Below the pieces are notes generated by a model. The model worked only from the letters and a program-made list of their open reading frames with translations. It was not told the DNA's origin and did no database searches. The translations under genes were made by a program, and so were the position numbers. A DNA stretch of 64,000 nt from Saururus chinensis (Eukaryota > Streptophyta > Magnoliopsida > Piperales > Saururaceae). Where the stretch lies: the NCBI GenBank assembly GCA_035235625.1, contig CP141144.1, positions 44,390,014 to 44,454,013 on the forward strand, written 5' to 3'. Numbering within the stretch: position 1 is the first letter of the stretch; each line of letters begins with the position of its first letter. Positions 21,731-34,378 of this stretch are shown piece after piece.

Positions 21731-22513
21731 GTTTCAACAGAAGTTTATGATACCTGGATGCATTTACTATACACATGCATGTGCTATATATGTATATGGA
21801 CTCTTTGAGTACTATATCAAGTTGTTTTTGTTTGTCTATGATTTGTCAGCCACTCTATTAAAAGATAAAAGCATGAAGTTTCTATCAGTCCTAAGGCCAC
21901 GGGATTTCATATCAAATAATTTTGGTTTGCATCCTAATTTCACTTAAAAAATCCCTTAACTCTACTTCGCATATGCTGTTTAGTGATTTTAAGCATGCAG
22001 GCTTAAGCCATGGAAAATATTGGTAATTTTGTTATTTATATCATATAGAAAATTATTTCACTACTTTTAAGAGAAAAAGTATAATTATAATCAAATTGTA
22101 ACAAAATTAGTAAAAAAATGAATGGATTTCTTTTAGAAAGCTTTTTATCACTTTATAGCAACCAAGAGGCACATTTGACATCAAGCATAAAGCAAAACAA
22201 GAATGTATGTTTTTTAGCCCTAAGCTCTTTACTTATGTTGAGCAAATCAGTGTCCACAATTATCTATGATAGTGAATAGAAGTTTATGCCTAGCGATTGC
22301 TTCGGCTTAAGCCATGGTAAAATATTGATAATCTTGTTATTTATATCATAAAAAAGTTTATTGGTACAAAAAAGTTTCGAGTTCTTTTAGAATGTTTTTT
22401 CTCAGTTTCCTGCAAACTTTGTGTTGCTGTCTAATAACTCAATCAGACAGCCATAATGACAAGGAGATACACCAAATAAATCTATTCCGCAACTCTCCCA
22501 CAAATTGTCACTG
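21731..22513. other. 3' flank of the kinase gene with partial repeat of its 3' end
   Basis: 22255-22370 repeats, diverged, the gene's last codons and downstream sequence (TTATCTATGATAG and GGCTTAAGCCATGG also at 21712 and 22001). No other gene recognised. Confidence 0.5.
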
Positions 22514-22739
22514 GGAAGCATTTTCTATGTTCCCCAGTTATCATAAGCCCAATAAAAAACATGTCTTAATAATACTGATATTTAAGATTAATGATGCACA
22601 TATTAGCGGCACATGTTAGTGTCAATGCTACTAACGCTAATATATACTAGCGTGTAAGCCATCAATCTCATAAATAAATAGCTTTTATGCATTCTTTACA
22701 CTGTGCTCATACTAAGTGGAGAACATAGAAAATGCTCCC
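22514..22739. mobile_element. Old foldback MITE of the 35135-35405 family
   Basis: Ends GGAAGCATTTTCTATGTTCC and (reverse complement) GGGAGCATTTTCTATGTTCT match the GGAAGCGTTTTCTATGCTCC ends of the young element. The interior shares CTAACGCTAATAT and CATCAATCTC. Target duplications are degraded. Confidence 0.6.
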
Positions 22740-23459
22740 CTCCCACTATGTTTTGATTGTATATGAGCATCACATAAAGCTTACTTAGGTTTCGTGTGTT
22801 TTGTCCAATCATAACTTACATATTTTGCCTAATCAAAACCCAATTGGAGCAATTTGTCAGACAAATTTAATGAGTGGCTACCATTTTTCTAATAAAAACC
22901 CCTTCACTAGTAAACAATGATATGCCAGTCTCTTTTTCGAAAAAAAAGGCACTCAAAATTTTCTTTCAAGTTTTAATGAAAGGGAGTCTCCCCTCAAATT
23001 TACTATCCAAAAAAAATGGCGCTCAAAAGTAGAGACTGTAAGTTACATGTGTCTAATTTTATATTTGGACATAGATATAATTTTTGAATTTAAGGATATT
23101 TTTGGTTATATCATACTATCTTAAGGAGTGTGTCGATCTCCAGTCACTAGGGCCAAGGGATTAATTTCAGTATTATGACAAGCAAGCAAGCCTCAACCTC
23201 GTGCATCTATTGTCTCTATGAAACAATGTAGTTAAAATATAAAAAATGTGAAAATTAATGTACTCTGAAAAATTAAAATATGAACCTAATAAACAAAAAT
23301 ACAATGTAAAAATTAACAAAAAATGAAGACAAATATATCCCATCTCAATTATGATCACTACTCCCAATAGAATGATTTTGTCTAATTCAACTTTTCTTTC
23401 TTTATATAGTTGCCAAATTTCTCATTGCATCATTGGTTGACTGAACCTCACACATAATA
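22740..23459. other. AT-rich intergenic DNA
   Basis: No gene, RNA or clear element end recognised. Confidence 0.4.
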
Positions 23460-23759
23460 GAGGCTTAGGGGTCGCCCGGCTCATGGGCTAGCCCACTCCC
23501 TCCTCCCTCTTTTAATTTTTTTAATAAATTTAAATATATAAAAAATTACTAAAAAAATATTTATTGAATAATTCATAAAATAATACAATAGAATTATAAC
23601 TAACAAAGTAAATGTCAAAATTGCATCATTATAGAATAAATACATTCCAACTAGGTTAACACTCACTCACCTATTCATTATTTATAATTATAATCTAAAA
23701 TTTTAAATATAAAAATAAATAAAAATTATATTATTTACTAATTATTGATTATCAAGTTT

Positions 23760-25622
23760 TCTGTCTCCTCTCCTATTTCCTCTTCAAAATTAGGAACTTT
23801 TGTCATTTCTTCCGCATCCAACCAATCTTTTAAGAAAATACATGTCTCAATTGTATCGAGTATTAACTGACTTCATTTTTGTCTAACACCTACCTCTTAC
23901 ACTAAAAATAGATTTCAATGATACTGTGGACATTGGGGGAGGGGGGTTAGTAAATCATGAGTTAAGGCAAACAATACAGGATAGTTACTTTCGTATATTT
24001 GTCATCAAGTTAAAACATCAATATTACTAAGTTATTCGGATGGCATAATGAAGTTTAAATCATCATATAAATAATTAGTTAATTCATTATTATTAGTATT
24101 ATATTTTTATTTATTTTTATAAAGTAATATTTAAGACTTAGAGTTACATGGAAGATGCATATGAATAGAAGAAGAAGTTGATTGATTTTATTTAACCCAT
24201 GGGTAATATTATATATATTATATAAAAAATGTCAAGTAGTTTTTACAGTTTTATATAAAGCATTATTTTAATCGGCATAGGGACTTTTGTTGTAACGTAT
24301 ACTTCTAATCTAACTCTATAATTCATTGCAACTCCTAAACAATAAATTAGAGAGATAAGAGACCAAAATTTATTAATTTTTTTTCATTTTCCTTTACAAG
24401 ATATACAAATGCCTCGACCTCTCTATATTATGTAGATACATCAATTATATCATATAAGTGGCATATAATTAAATAAGAAGTAGGACAATAAACTCTGGAT
24501 AAATATCTAGTTATATAATAAAAATATTAAAAAATTCATCAAACAAATAAATATGGCAAAGTTACCTTCATTAAGTCCTACATGAGACAACTTTTTTGTA
24601 GCCCAACATAGAATTAAAATTTCAAATCAAACACAAGATTTTTAATAATAAATATGTGTTATTCCACTTATTACGAACATCTAATTGAAATTTTGTATAT
24701 TTCTTACTATGTAATCTGCATAATTCTTTAAATTTTTATATTCTAGAGGGTGAAGAGATGATATGTAGCAAAAAAATTTTAATTAATTGACTATGAGGTT
24801 TTACTATATTTAAACTATCTCGAACAAACAAATTAATTATGTGACATGCATATCTAATATGAAATATATTTGATTCTATTAGACTAATGTGATCATAATC
24901 GGATTCTACAAGTTCTACCACTATATTATTATTAGAAGCATTTTCTAAAGTAATAGACAAAATTTTTATTTTTAATTGAGTATTTATTTAAAATATACAT
25001 CCATAATCTTTCAATAATTGAAGTGGGGTGAAAATATTCTAAAATGTTAAAATATATTACTATCTTATTTAATTTTCATAATTCATCTATAAAATGAATA
25101 ATAACATATGCATAGCCAATATCTTGGATACTAGTCCAAATATCGTAAGTTGAAGTAATCATGCCTAGAATTATTTGTAGGGTTTTCAGAAGCTCTACCT
25201 TCTCATCCTTGATAGCTTCAAAATGTCTCTCCTCAATGTGGTGTGCAAGATTTTGTTGAAGGCTGGGTTGAGAGAAATCTTCACGTATGTCTCTAATTTA
25301 GAGTAATCAGCAAAAGAGAAGAGTTGTTTGGTGTGCATAACATACTTCACGAGTTCTTTCCAATTTGTCTCTTGATTAAAAGAAAAAAGTACTAAAAGAG
25401 GTAGAAGAGGCGGTCATGAAACTTAACTGTGCTTGTTTGGGGTCCTTTGGTCCATGTGTTGGGGGAACATGACCTAGCATGACAAAGAAGATATCCAATA
25501 CCCCCTCCTCCCCTAATTCTCACGCTTAGAATACTTTTACAATAATTACATTCAGCTTTGAGCATGAACTTGTCAGGGTTGTTAGGTTTGTTCGCCCTAA
25601 TTTTCTTTACGTGACTCCACAT
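23760..25622 (-). pseudogene. hAT-family transposase, broken
   Basis: Read on the minus strand. Near 25392-25622 a BED zinc finger is visible: WSHVKKI, then AECNYCKSILS and a downstream His/Cys region (LLCHARSC). At 24736-24960 the core region reads LENASNNN and FHIRYACHIINLFVRDSL, the hAT pattern with the conserved C-H-I-L-N motif. At about 23780-23940 the C-terminal dimerisation part reads a degenerate SIFSVRGR (usual SxFSxGGR), then, in another frame, DTIETCIFLKDWLDAEEMTK. These parts lie in different frames with many stops, so the protein is not made. Ac/RICESLEEPER-type hAT transposases cut and paste DNA in the nucleus. Confidence 0.8.
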
Positions 25623-26359
25623 GATAGAAGGCTATTGTTTCTTTTTCTCCCTGACTATCAAAGGCATTGTGGATTTCCTTGTAGTTAGTTTTATTTATGT
25701 CAGGAATTCCTCATTCGAAAAAATTGATGGTCGGACTTAGGGGCGAACTAGGAGGAGGCAAAATTGAAGGTTGATTGAGATATTATATTCTTTAAAAAAA
25801 ATTAGTAAGAGAAATAGGGTAGGAATTAAACTAAAAATTAAATCATTAAATCAAATTTACTTACCTTTATACTTGAGAGTTCAAACTTGAATTGCTAGTT
25901 GCTTACATTATGGAGGAGGATACAGTTTAAAAATTAAAAATTTGAATCTTGATGATTGAAAGTGTGAGAGCTTAATTTTAATTAAAAAATAATAATTAAC
26001 TAAGAACTTGAGACTTGAAAGTATTGGAAGAGAGGAGAAAGAGAAACTTAGATAATAGAGGAAATGGTGAAGAAAGGTTAAACACTCTTTCCTAGTTATA
26101 AATTTTTAAATATGATAAATACCTCTTTAACCCTAAATATGACCATTATTTAATTATTATTGAGGCTAAAATTATTTTTATGTAAAAAAGTGACAATTTT
26201 GTAAACATAAAATTATTTTTATTTCTTAAAAAAAAGAGGAGATAATGCCCTCAACGTCCCCAACTAACTGTCAGTTGGGGGACTTACTCCCCAACATGTT
26301 GGGGCAAATGTCCATTTGCCCCATCCCAACAATAGCTAAGCGGCTTTTAACCGTTGGGT

Positions 26360-26679
26360 TAGGGATGTCACTCACATCAAATATATAATAAAATTCGATC
26401 CAACCCGGCCCTCTAATAGGTCGAGTTTGGGTTATTAAATTTAACCCGAATAACTATTTGGGTTGGATTTAGGTTTACCGTTTCTTAAATGGTATCAAAT
26501 TTGGGTTTGACAAAACCCGACCCAAATAAGGTTATAAATATAAATTTTTTATGTTTTGACAAAACTTAACCGACCCTAATGGCCCAAATAGTTGTTTAGA
26601 TTAAATTTAAATTTATTGTTTTTTAAATAATATTAAATTTAATAAAACCTAATTTAAACCCTACCTAATAACACCCCTA
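26360..26679. mobile_element. Nested ~320-bp hAT-like MITE
   Basis: Starts TAGGGATGTCACTCACATCA and ends in the reverse complement of TAGGGGTGTTATTAGGTAGG; CCAACCCGG/AACCCGACCC motifs lie inside each end. Flanks CGTTGGGT and CATGAGGT agree at 5 of 8 positions. The paralogous sequences at about 12735 and 35460 (GCGACTTTTAAATGTGAGGT and similar) run straight through without it, giving empty sites. Confidence 0.6.
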
Positions 26680-26789
26680 CATGAGGTGCTATGTTGGGTA
26701 GGCCTGCTGATCAGCGTGTGCCTAACTCGATGGTGCAGGCCTGCGGGGAGCACTTTGCTCATCCTTAGGGTCCATTTGTGTGGTTTAAT

Positions 26790-27989
26790 TAGGGCTGAGA
26801 ATCAGGTCGGGTCGGGTTGGCCATGACCCTCACTGAAATCAGGTCTAGTCCTGACCCGACCCTATTTTAAATCGGGTCGAAAATCCAAATGCTAACCCTA
26901 CTTGAGTCAGGTCGGGTCGGGTTGGGTATGAGGGTAACCCTATTTTTTTTCCTCATTTTTTTTGTTAGACTCATATTATATACCTTCTCTCTTTGCAAAG
27001 GGAAAACACAAATGAAATTAAATACATTAAAACATTAATTTAAAATTTTTAGTTCTTTAGCTAATTTGTGGCTTATATTTTTTTGTAGTAGCCATCAACG
27101 AAGACCTTAGAGGTATAATATTGCATTTCCTCCATTCTAAGAGAATGATAACAAAACAGACCTTCAACGTTTATTTACTAACGATCAGCCCACTTGGCTT
27201 TCGATAACTCACATACTAACGCAAAATAGAGTAAACATTATTCTTTGATGGCCATAGAGGATCATGCGTTTTAGCATGTCTTAATTTCAAAATTCCAGTA
27301 CCTACTTCTCTATGGCTACTCATAACCCTAACCTCCTTTGCAACAGGTGACACTTGATTACAATTTTCCTTCTCTGAAAACTGTCCCTCATCGAGCTCTA
27401 TTATCTGCCTATCTTGTTACATGTTCCCAACTTGCGCTCCCTATTATGAATGTCAGGCCTTTAGAGCTAAATCTAGTGTGTGATGTGTCCTTCTGAAGGA
27501 GAGAGGATGAGTAATGAATACAACAAAATATAACATATTTTCATTCCATTCACCACACCTAAAAGAATTACAGAAAATAAATTAAACTATATATAAATTA
27601 ACCATACTTTGAAAATATCGTCATTTGTTATCCCAAAATTGATGTCTACTACAAAGCAAAATATATGTGATCACACCTATGCTCCAAACATCTTATTCAT
27701 GCCTAAATTTATGTTTAAGCACCTCTAGTTCAACTTAGTATGTACTAAATAAATACTATAATAATAATATAAATAAGTCCAATAGACTAATATTATAATA
27801 AAAAAGTGCTTTATTATTTGTAGTCGGGTTAGTCGGGTTGTGCGGGTCGAGTATGACCTGACCCTACATTCAAAATGGGTCAAGAACCTAGACCCTGACC
27901 CTACCAATAGTCGGGTCAGGTTAGGTACAGGGTTAAGCAGGTCAAGTTTGGGTCGGGTAAACGGGTCAGGTTAGATTTTCCAAGCTCTA
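26790..27989. mobile_element. 1.2-kb non-autonomous hAT-like element
   Basis: Begins TAGGGCTGAGAATCAGG and ends in the reverse complement of TAGAGCTTGGAAAATCTAAC. An 8-bp flank GGTTTAAT (26782-26789) is repeated with one change as GGTCTAAT (27990-27997), the target-duplication length of hAT elements. Clusters of GGGTCGGGT motifs lie inside both ends in opposite orientation. The interior is AT-rich and shows no transposase. Confidence 0.75.
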
Positions 27990-27997
27990 GGTCTAAT

Positions 27998-28454
27998 TCA
28001 TACCTAAACTGAATAAGCTATTGAAAGCCATTCAAAGCATTTGTTTCGGACTAAATTCAGCCACTAAATCAGTCCTTAAATCATGTGCATTCAAAATATA
28101 GAAATATAGAATACACGGTCAGATGCAATTCATTCGCTTACTGCCTCTAAAAACCTAAAACCCAACCCCGAAACCCTTCCTCGATCAAGCCCTCCTCCCG
28201 AACCCATCTTCCTTCGCCTTCCCTCCCCTGCCTCCCGAACCCATCTTCCTCCGCCTTCCCTACCCTGCCAAGAACTGCCAGTTGGGGGGGGCGGTCCATC
28301 ATCTTCCCGGTTGGACGACGACCCGGGTTCTCTCTGCTACCATTCGGCCCAAGTTGCTCTGACATTGTTTTCTCATCCTGTTTTTTTGTCTAGATCCCTG
28401 AAAAAAATGAGAGTTCAATGATTCGGCTATGGTTTAAGACATTTGACATCTTTG
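27998..28454. other. Flank before duplication copy B
   Basis: 28150-28360 is GC-rich with a ~45-bp tandem duplication (CCTCCCGAACCCATCTTCCT twice). A minus-strand frame at 28147-28365 starts MSEQLGPNGSRENPG; I do not recognise it. It may be the 5' end or UTR region of the coiled-coil gene that follows, but no match supports that. Confidence 0.3.
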
Positions 28455-30495
28455 TTTAGGAACTGAAGAATGTTGCCTAACGATTTGATTGTTGTGATTA
28501 TTTTATTAGCAAAGAGAAAGCTCAGAAGGACGGGCAAAAGAGGAATGAGGAGATCATTGGGAGGTAATAGATTAGTCTTTTTGCTCTTCCTTTTGTATTT
28601 TCAACTGGGTTGCGGATGCTGCAAGACTGTAAGTGGTGTAAGCTTGTTTGTGCGACTTTTGGTAGCAATATTGGTGATCATTGTTGAAGACCATAAATTG
28701 CTGCATCATTTTTTTTTAAAATATTATATTAGCGACAATTTAGTAGATGAGATCAAAAAACAAAATTTGCAGCTCTCTGTTTTTGTTACTCTGTATTATT
28801 TTGTTTGACTCGATATTTTGTTTATTTTTGTTTTGTCTCTCATTTTGTTTGTAGTTGGTAGCAGACCTCTAGTACCATACCTTGTGGCCTGATTGTTACC
28901 TTTGATCTTTGACTGTTACTGACCATCTGAAGATTTTTCTAATAGTGTGGCATTGGATGTCAAGAGCACATTGGATGACGCTCCAGCAAAACTTCAAAAG
29001 GAAAGGTAGTTGAGAAAGCTTGAACAGAATATTCGTTGAAATTATACTATTGTAGAGATTGTCAGATTCCGTTCATCTTTTATGAATCAAAGTGTACTGG
29101 TTTTAGCTGGCAACACATTATAGGAAATGTGTTGTATACCAAGTTTTAATAAAATTTTAAGTTAAGCATTTGCTTACGTGTGTAAGATGGATCACAAATA
29201 CCATCAATGACCAAAGACAATTACAATCTCCTTTTTGCTTTCTACAATCTTGAATTATGGCTTTTCTATGATATATGATTTTGCATTTATTTTTGGTATG
29301 CGATTCCAAGCTTCATGACTAATTTGAGTATATTCTTTTTTCCATTTGCAAGCAGACTTTTGTAAAAGCATTATCAAAGAGTTCCAAAGAGGTTTATATG
29401 CTATAAATTTGCCATTGATGCTTGTCATTCATAATGTACTGGTGATGATGGGTAAATTTTCTTGATTTTGCTAGTGCGAATCTCTACTTAAAAATGAAGC
29501 TGCGAAGTTCCAAACAACCTAGGAGAGGTTTTTTAAGGACAAAACATCACATTTGCAGGTTTTTAAAGGTAATTCAATTTGCATATTTTAATCAAACAAA
29601 AGATTATCTCAACATTTTCAGGGACCAGTCTATAACTTGAAATGTGTGCTGGTGCAAAATGTAACTTACCAGGTCTAAGAACTTCGTGCACGTGATTTGC
29701 AGATATATTTTCCAAATTTGAAGATGAAAAGGAAAAACTATTTGTCCGCTATGAGCAGCAATGTAAGCGGCCACATCTTTTCTATTTTATCATACCTAAA
29801 AATTTAATGCCCATAAACATTTACTTGGCCTAGACTCTTGAATAGGGAAGAAAGAGAAGACTATGCTTTCTGAGCTACAAAAGGCGTGCGCTGATAAAAT
29901 AGCTGCAGCAAAGGAGTCTTTAAAAAAGAAGCAAGAGGCAAGTAGCTTGTATCACTAATACATATAAGATCAGCAGCCAGGAACATAAAGTTAGCCTACA
30001 TTTTGCAATTTTTTGAGAAGGTTCTCCACAACTTTAAGAGCCATGTTTTTTTCTGAATTTCTGTGGGACAAATTAATTTGTGAACAGTTTGTTGGCTTCA
30101 TTTTTATGGGGTAGATGAGCCTTTGTTAATTACAAGCCGTTCCCTTTAAACTGATGGCCGCATATCTATGCCAGCATTTGCTATTACATTCTTGCAGTTT
30201 TAGGCTTGATAAAGATGTATGATTTATCCATGAGCACTTACTTTGTAGTAAAATAAGATCAAATTTGAATATTGGTTGCAAGGCATAGTTAAGTTTGACT
30301 CACTTTTTTGTATGGTTGTTTAAATATACAACTATTGGTTACCTTATACCTTCTATGGAACTTCAGGATGACAAGTCCTGAGCTTGCTGCGCAAGAAGCT
30401 CAGCTCGTTTTTGGACCCTCTCTCATACAAAGAGTTTGAGGTCGCTGACTGAGGCACATTTCCATCAACTACCGTCTTTGTTGGAGAAACACATC
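28455..30495 (+). pseudogene. Decayed multi-exon coiled-coil protein gene, copy B
   Basis: Same islands as at 5224, with more 5' sequence: an exon-like piece at about 28511-28562 (KEKAQKDGQKRNEEIIG between AG and GT borders) precedes the shared VALDVKSTLDDAPAKLQKE. The fourth island is longer here (IFSKFEDEKEKLFVRYEQQ), showing that copy A lost five codons. The TAG after FQTT is shared with copy A. The last exon has its own frameshift (DDKS followed by a stop, where copy A reads DDKSLSLLRKK). Splice borders are largely preserved. Family not identified; clearly charged and coiled-coil in character. Confidence 0.5.
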
Positions 30496-30509
30496 ACTAA
30501 CTAAAGAGA

Positions 30510-31289
30510 ACGTTGAACATGTATGTTGATGCATTCTTCTTGATGATGCATATGTTAGTGTATGTTAGCACTAGTATTGTAGTGCTCACTTACATTAGTG
30601 TGTACCATCAATTTAAAAAATGGAAGGGCTCTTGTGTATTTTTTATATTGGGTATGCATGGAATATTCTTCCAAGATTGATATGCAAACCCACTTTGTAA
30701 AGAGAGTATTTTATGTTCCTTAGTGACAATGAGCCCAGTGTACGTAAGTTATGTACGAGAGGTTTATCTACGAGATCAACAGTGTACACGGTAGCACATG
30801 TTAACATAAGTGATACACTAATGTATACTAGTATATGCGTGTCGATCTTATATATCTATGTCTCATTGTGAGATACGAGTATAAAAAACTCTTCCTACAT
30901 CATGAGTTATATAAACCCCAATCCATGTTACGATTGTAAAAAAGGTGAACGGACAAAAAAAATTTAATTTTCTGTAATATTAATGATATTTAATGAAATA
31001 AATAATAAAATAATTTTTTATTTGGTTTGAGTGTTAACTACGAACACCATAGTAATGTGAATTTAACTCAAGAAAATAGTTAATTTAAACTTTATCTTTA
31101 CTACAAAAGTTTTTTAGTACAAATTTAAAAATTATTTATTTTAAAATTTTTAAAAATTGAACAAATTCATATTTAGATTTAGATTCAGATTCAAATATGA
31201 TTTAGATTCAAATTCAGTGTAAAATTTAGATTATGGGCTTTTCAGAATTTTTAATTACTTTTTAAATTCAAATTTATACCAAACAAATG
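30510..31289. other. AT-rich spacer matching 7478-8277
   Basis: Collinear with copy A. Same MITE-like remnants and the GATTTA/GATTCA run. No gene. Confidence 0.5.
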
Positions 31290-31582
31290 GATCCTGAGTC
31301 TTGTTGGATTATACAATTTCCAACCTGCTTCCATGCTTCAAGAGCATGTTGCCGCACCTAGTCAAGTCTTCGCAGTGGAAAAATCTTCTCCACAAAGGGG
31401 GTTATAGTTGACCGATGTTACACACTATTATTTAGCTATTTTAATTCTTTTCCGGAAACTTCTTTCCAACAATACCTATAAATTAGTCAATCTACTTCAA
31501 GGGCAGAAGACAACACATTCGTTCGTTCTTCCATTCCGAGAAAGTTTCTTCATCTTCTCTCTCTCGCGCACAGCTTACTATC
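31290..31582 (+). promoter_or_regulatory. Receptor-kinase promoter module B1 with TATA box
   Basis: Same module as at 8278: W-box core AGTCAA at about 31360, TATAAAT at about 31477-31483, CT-rich leader, then ATG at 31583. Confidence 0.6.
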
Positions 31583-32123
31583 ATGAAACGAGTGGTCTTT
31601 GCTTTGCTAATCATCTCTCTTTCAACTCTATGTTGCAATGGCAATGAGACTTCTTCTTCTTCCTGCGGAACCATCCGAAACATCTCTTACCCATTTCGCG
31701 AAAAGAATGATCCTCTGCACTGCCGAGATCCACAATATGAATTGGAGTGTAAAAATAATCAAACTGTACTGCACCTGAACCTGACTGGGCAGATATCTGC
31801 GCTCAAGTTCTAGGTCAAGGAAATCTCATATGAGTGACAGCAAATCGGGGTAATAGACCTTGCGCTGCAGCAAAATGATTGCTCATTTCAGCAGAACAGT
31901 CAGCTAATCAGGACTGACTTCACGTACAGTGATCCGTACTTATTGCGATCTATAAACCATATTATGATCATCAGATGCCCATTCCAAGTAGACAAGCCAT
32001 CTTATATAGCTGGAAGTGTTTGCAGGAAGAATACCACGTATGAAGAGTATATGTATGCAATCACAAAAACGGCTATCTCAGTATCAGCAGTCCAACTAAA
32101 TTGTGAGCTTGTAGCCGCGGCTC
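31583..32123 (+). pseudogene. LRK10-like receptor ectodomain, truncated copy B
   Basis: Signal peptide and GUB_WAK_bind region as in copy A. Point changes give two in-frame stops: TAT to TAG at 31811-31813 (after SALKF) and AGA to TGA about 20 nt later. The frame then continues with [17 protein letters not shown] and [16 protein letters not shown] to CELVAAA, where LTR sequence begins at the same base as in copy A. The shared break means the insertion predates the duplication. The stops are private to this copy, so decay continued afterwards. Confidence 0.85.
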
Positions 32124-34378
32124 AAGCACGGGTGGAACTATGTCGGTGAAATGGAGGCCATGCAACCGGTGGTGACGGCGAATCGGGGCAAAAACCAGAG
32201 CAAACGGAAAAGAGGGAGAAGTGCGGCGGTGGCTGGCGAGGCCAAACAAGGAGGTAGCAACAGCTTCGCAAGGCCGGGGCCGGCCGGGCGGAAGCCGGCG
32301 GCCGTGCCACCTCCGGCCTCAAGAGTGAAGGGGGGTTTCCCCCTTCATTGTTCGCTTTGCGGGGTCGGGCGTGCTGAGGCGCACCCGATCCTTTATATAT
32401 ATATATATATATATATAATTTTTTTTTCATCACTTCATTTCTTCTCATTTCTATTCTCCCGTGTCTCGTCTGATTTTCGCGCCAAAAAATTTCAGGGATG
32501 CGTCGAGGTCCATGACTTGCGACTAAACACTACTCCCGACTCTTACAATCATGAATATTACAAATACGGATACGCTAAAGAGTCAAATTTCTTCATCGAA
32601 AATATGAGCAGAAAATGCATAACATTGAAGAAAATTGCAGAAAATAGTAAAAATATGCAGAAAAATTACAGAAACACAGAGGATGTTACACATGGGGACT
32701 GATTTGTGCGTGTTTATGATCTTGTTTAACATTTTCTTGTGTACGTACCATATTACAAGCATCATAAAAATAATTTATAAATGAGATTAATCGTGATTAG
32801 CCGTGTTTGATTGATTTGATGCAATTAGATGTCATTGGTTGTCGAATTAACTAATATGAAGCTTATCGATTTGGTTTTACATCTGAAAGGATGGGGTTTT
32901 ACATCTGAAAGGACGGGGTTTTACATCCCATGAGGACGGGTTTCCTCTCCAGGCTGAAAAGAGCAATATGCTATGCATGTTATTTGATAAGTTATCTAGA
33001 CCCTGAGAATTCAGGATGGTATGCGTGTGTACACCGCCTTACCACGTAAAGTGCTCAGGACTTCGATCTTGATGAGTAGTTTGCTCGGGACTTCAGTCTT
33101 GATGAGCAGTTGTACTCAAGGCTTCGCCTTGATGGGTAGTTGTACTCAGGGCTTTAGCCTTAATGAGCAGTTGTGCTTGGGTTTTTTACCTTGATTTATT
33201 TCTCTCACTTTGTGAGATATTCATCATTTATTGTTGCATTTATATGAAAGATTATGCTCATTAACACAGGTTATGTAGGAACCATGGAACTTATGTTGCG
33301 TATGTGGTTATGGTTTAAATTGCATGAATATGTTGGATGATATGTATAGTTAATACACTTAATATTATGGGGTGAATTTTTTAATTAAGAAATAAATATG
33401 CATGATATGTTTATGTTAATGAATGATTCATGTAGAATGCGATTATGATAGTGAATTTCACATGTTTACACATGAGGTATATATGTGTTATGAGCTATGT
33501 TGAACTTATGATGCTCTGGAGGTATGTGTATGTGATGATGAGATAATATGTGTTATAACATAAAACGTAGGTAATATGACTATGTGGTGATGATATATGT
33601 TATATATAGCATAATATGTAGGAGATATAAATATACGATGATGCGATATGTTATATAGCATGATATGCAAGTGACATGAATAGGTATTGATGAAATATAT
33701 TATATATAGCATGACATGAATGTGGTATAAGTAGATGCTTATTGATTGTAAATTATAACATGAATACATAGGTTTACATGGATATCCCATGAAGAATGGG
33801 CATTGTGGTTGATTACATGATGAGTATTATGTGATGACGTCCTTGTTGTCATTTTTGATTTACTTTCCATTTAAAACCCTTGCTGAGCTTGTGGCTCACC
33901 TCTCTTTGTTTGTGTTTTGTTTTAAGACTACATATCATACCATGCAGGTTGTTTTGATGAGCTTTATGTAGAACATGTGGTTGACGATGATTATTAGGTA
34001 AGGTTGTATAGAGATTATGGGTTTTATGATTGTTTTGATAGAATGTTATGTTGAGACTTTTATATGCTTGACTATACTTTACACTTTTTAGCCAATATTA
34101 GCTTAGACTCTTATTAGTCATTGTGGGTTTATACTTATACTTAAGCCATTTGTGGGCTATTTATGACTAAGTATGTGGGTATGTGTGTGGACTAACATTT
34201 AATTAGTAATTATTTATTGCTTACTTTACTTTTGTACAAAGGATACAACGCAACTCCGTAGTGTTCTACCTAAAGATGGGTTAAGTCTTTTGCAATTTAG
34301 TAATACTTTATCGCACTACATGCCGCTTCCTCCTTAGACTGGTTCGGCTCAAGGGATAGCATGTACTGGGGCATGACA
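32124..34378. mobile_element. LTR-retrotransposon-derived sequence, copy B
   Basis: Collinear with 9104-11910, ending GGGGCATGACA. The TATA-like run is expanded to a longer (TA)n at about 32393-32417. Lacks ~550 bp present in copy A at 10430-10980. No coding domains. Confidence 0.5.

Larger units (their letters stand above)
23460..26780 (-). mobile_element. Decayed autonomous-type hAT (Ac-like) transposon
   Basis: Holds a hAT transposase gene on the minus strand (BED finger at about 25620, dimerisation domain at about 23780) and ~1 kb of upstream sequence that also occurs in the two duplicated blocks. Outer borders are approximate; a 320-bp hAT-like element is nested in its right part at 26360-26679. 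Confidence 0.6.

Noticed and set aside
23460..27989. One single hAT element covering the whole interval
   Set aside because: The part at 26790-27989 has its own ends and 8-bp duplication, and 26360-26679 is separately nested.
28470..28808. 112-codon hydrophobic open frame suggesting a membrane protein
   Set aside because: It runs across what look like exon and intron parts of the coiled-coil pseudogene (KEKAQKDGQKRNEE in another frame with splice borders).
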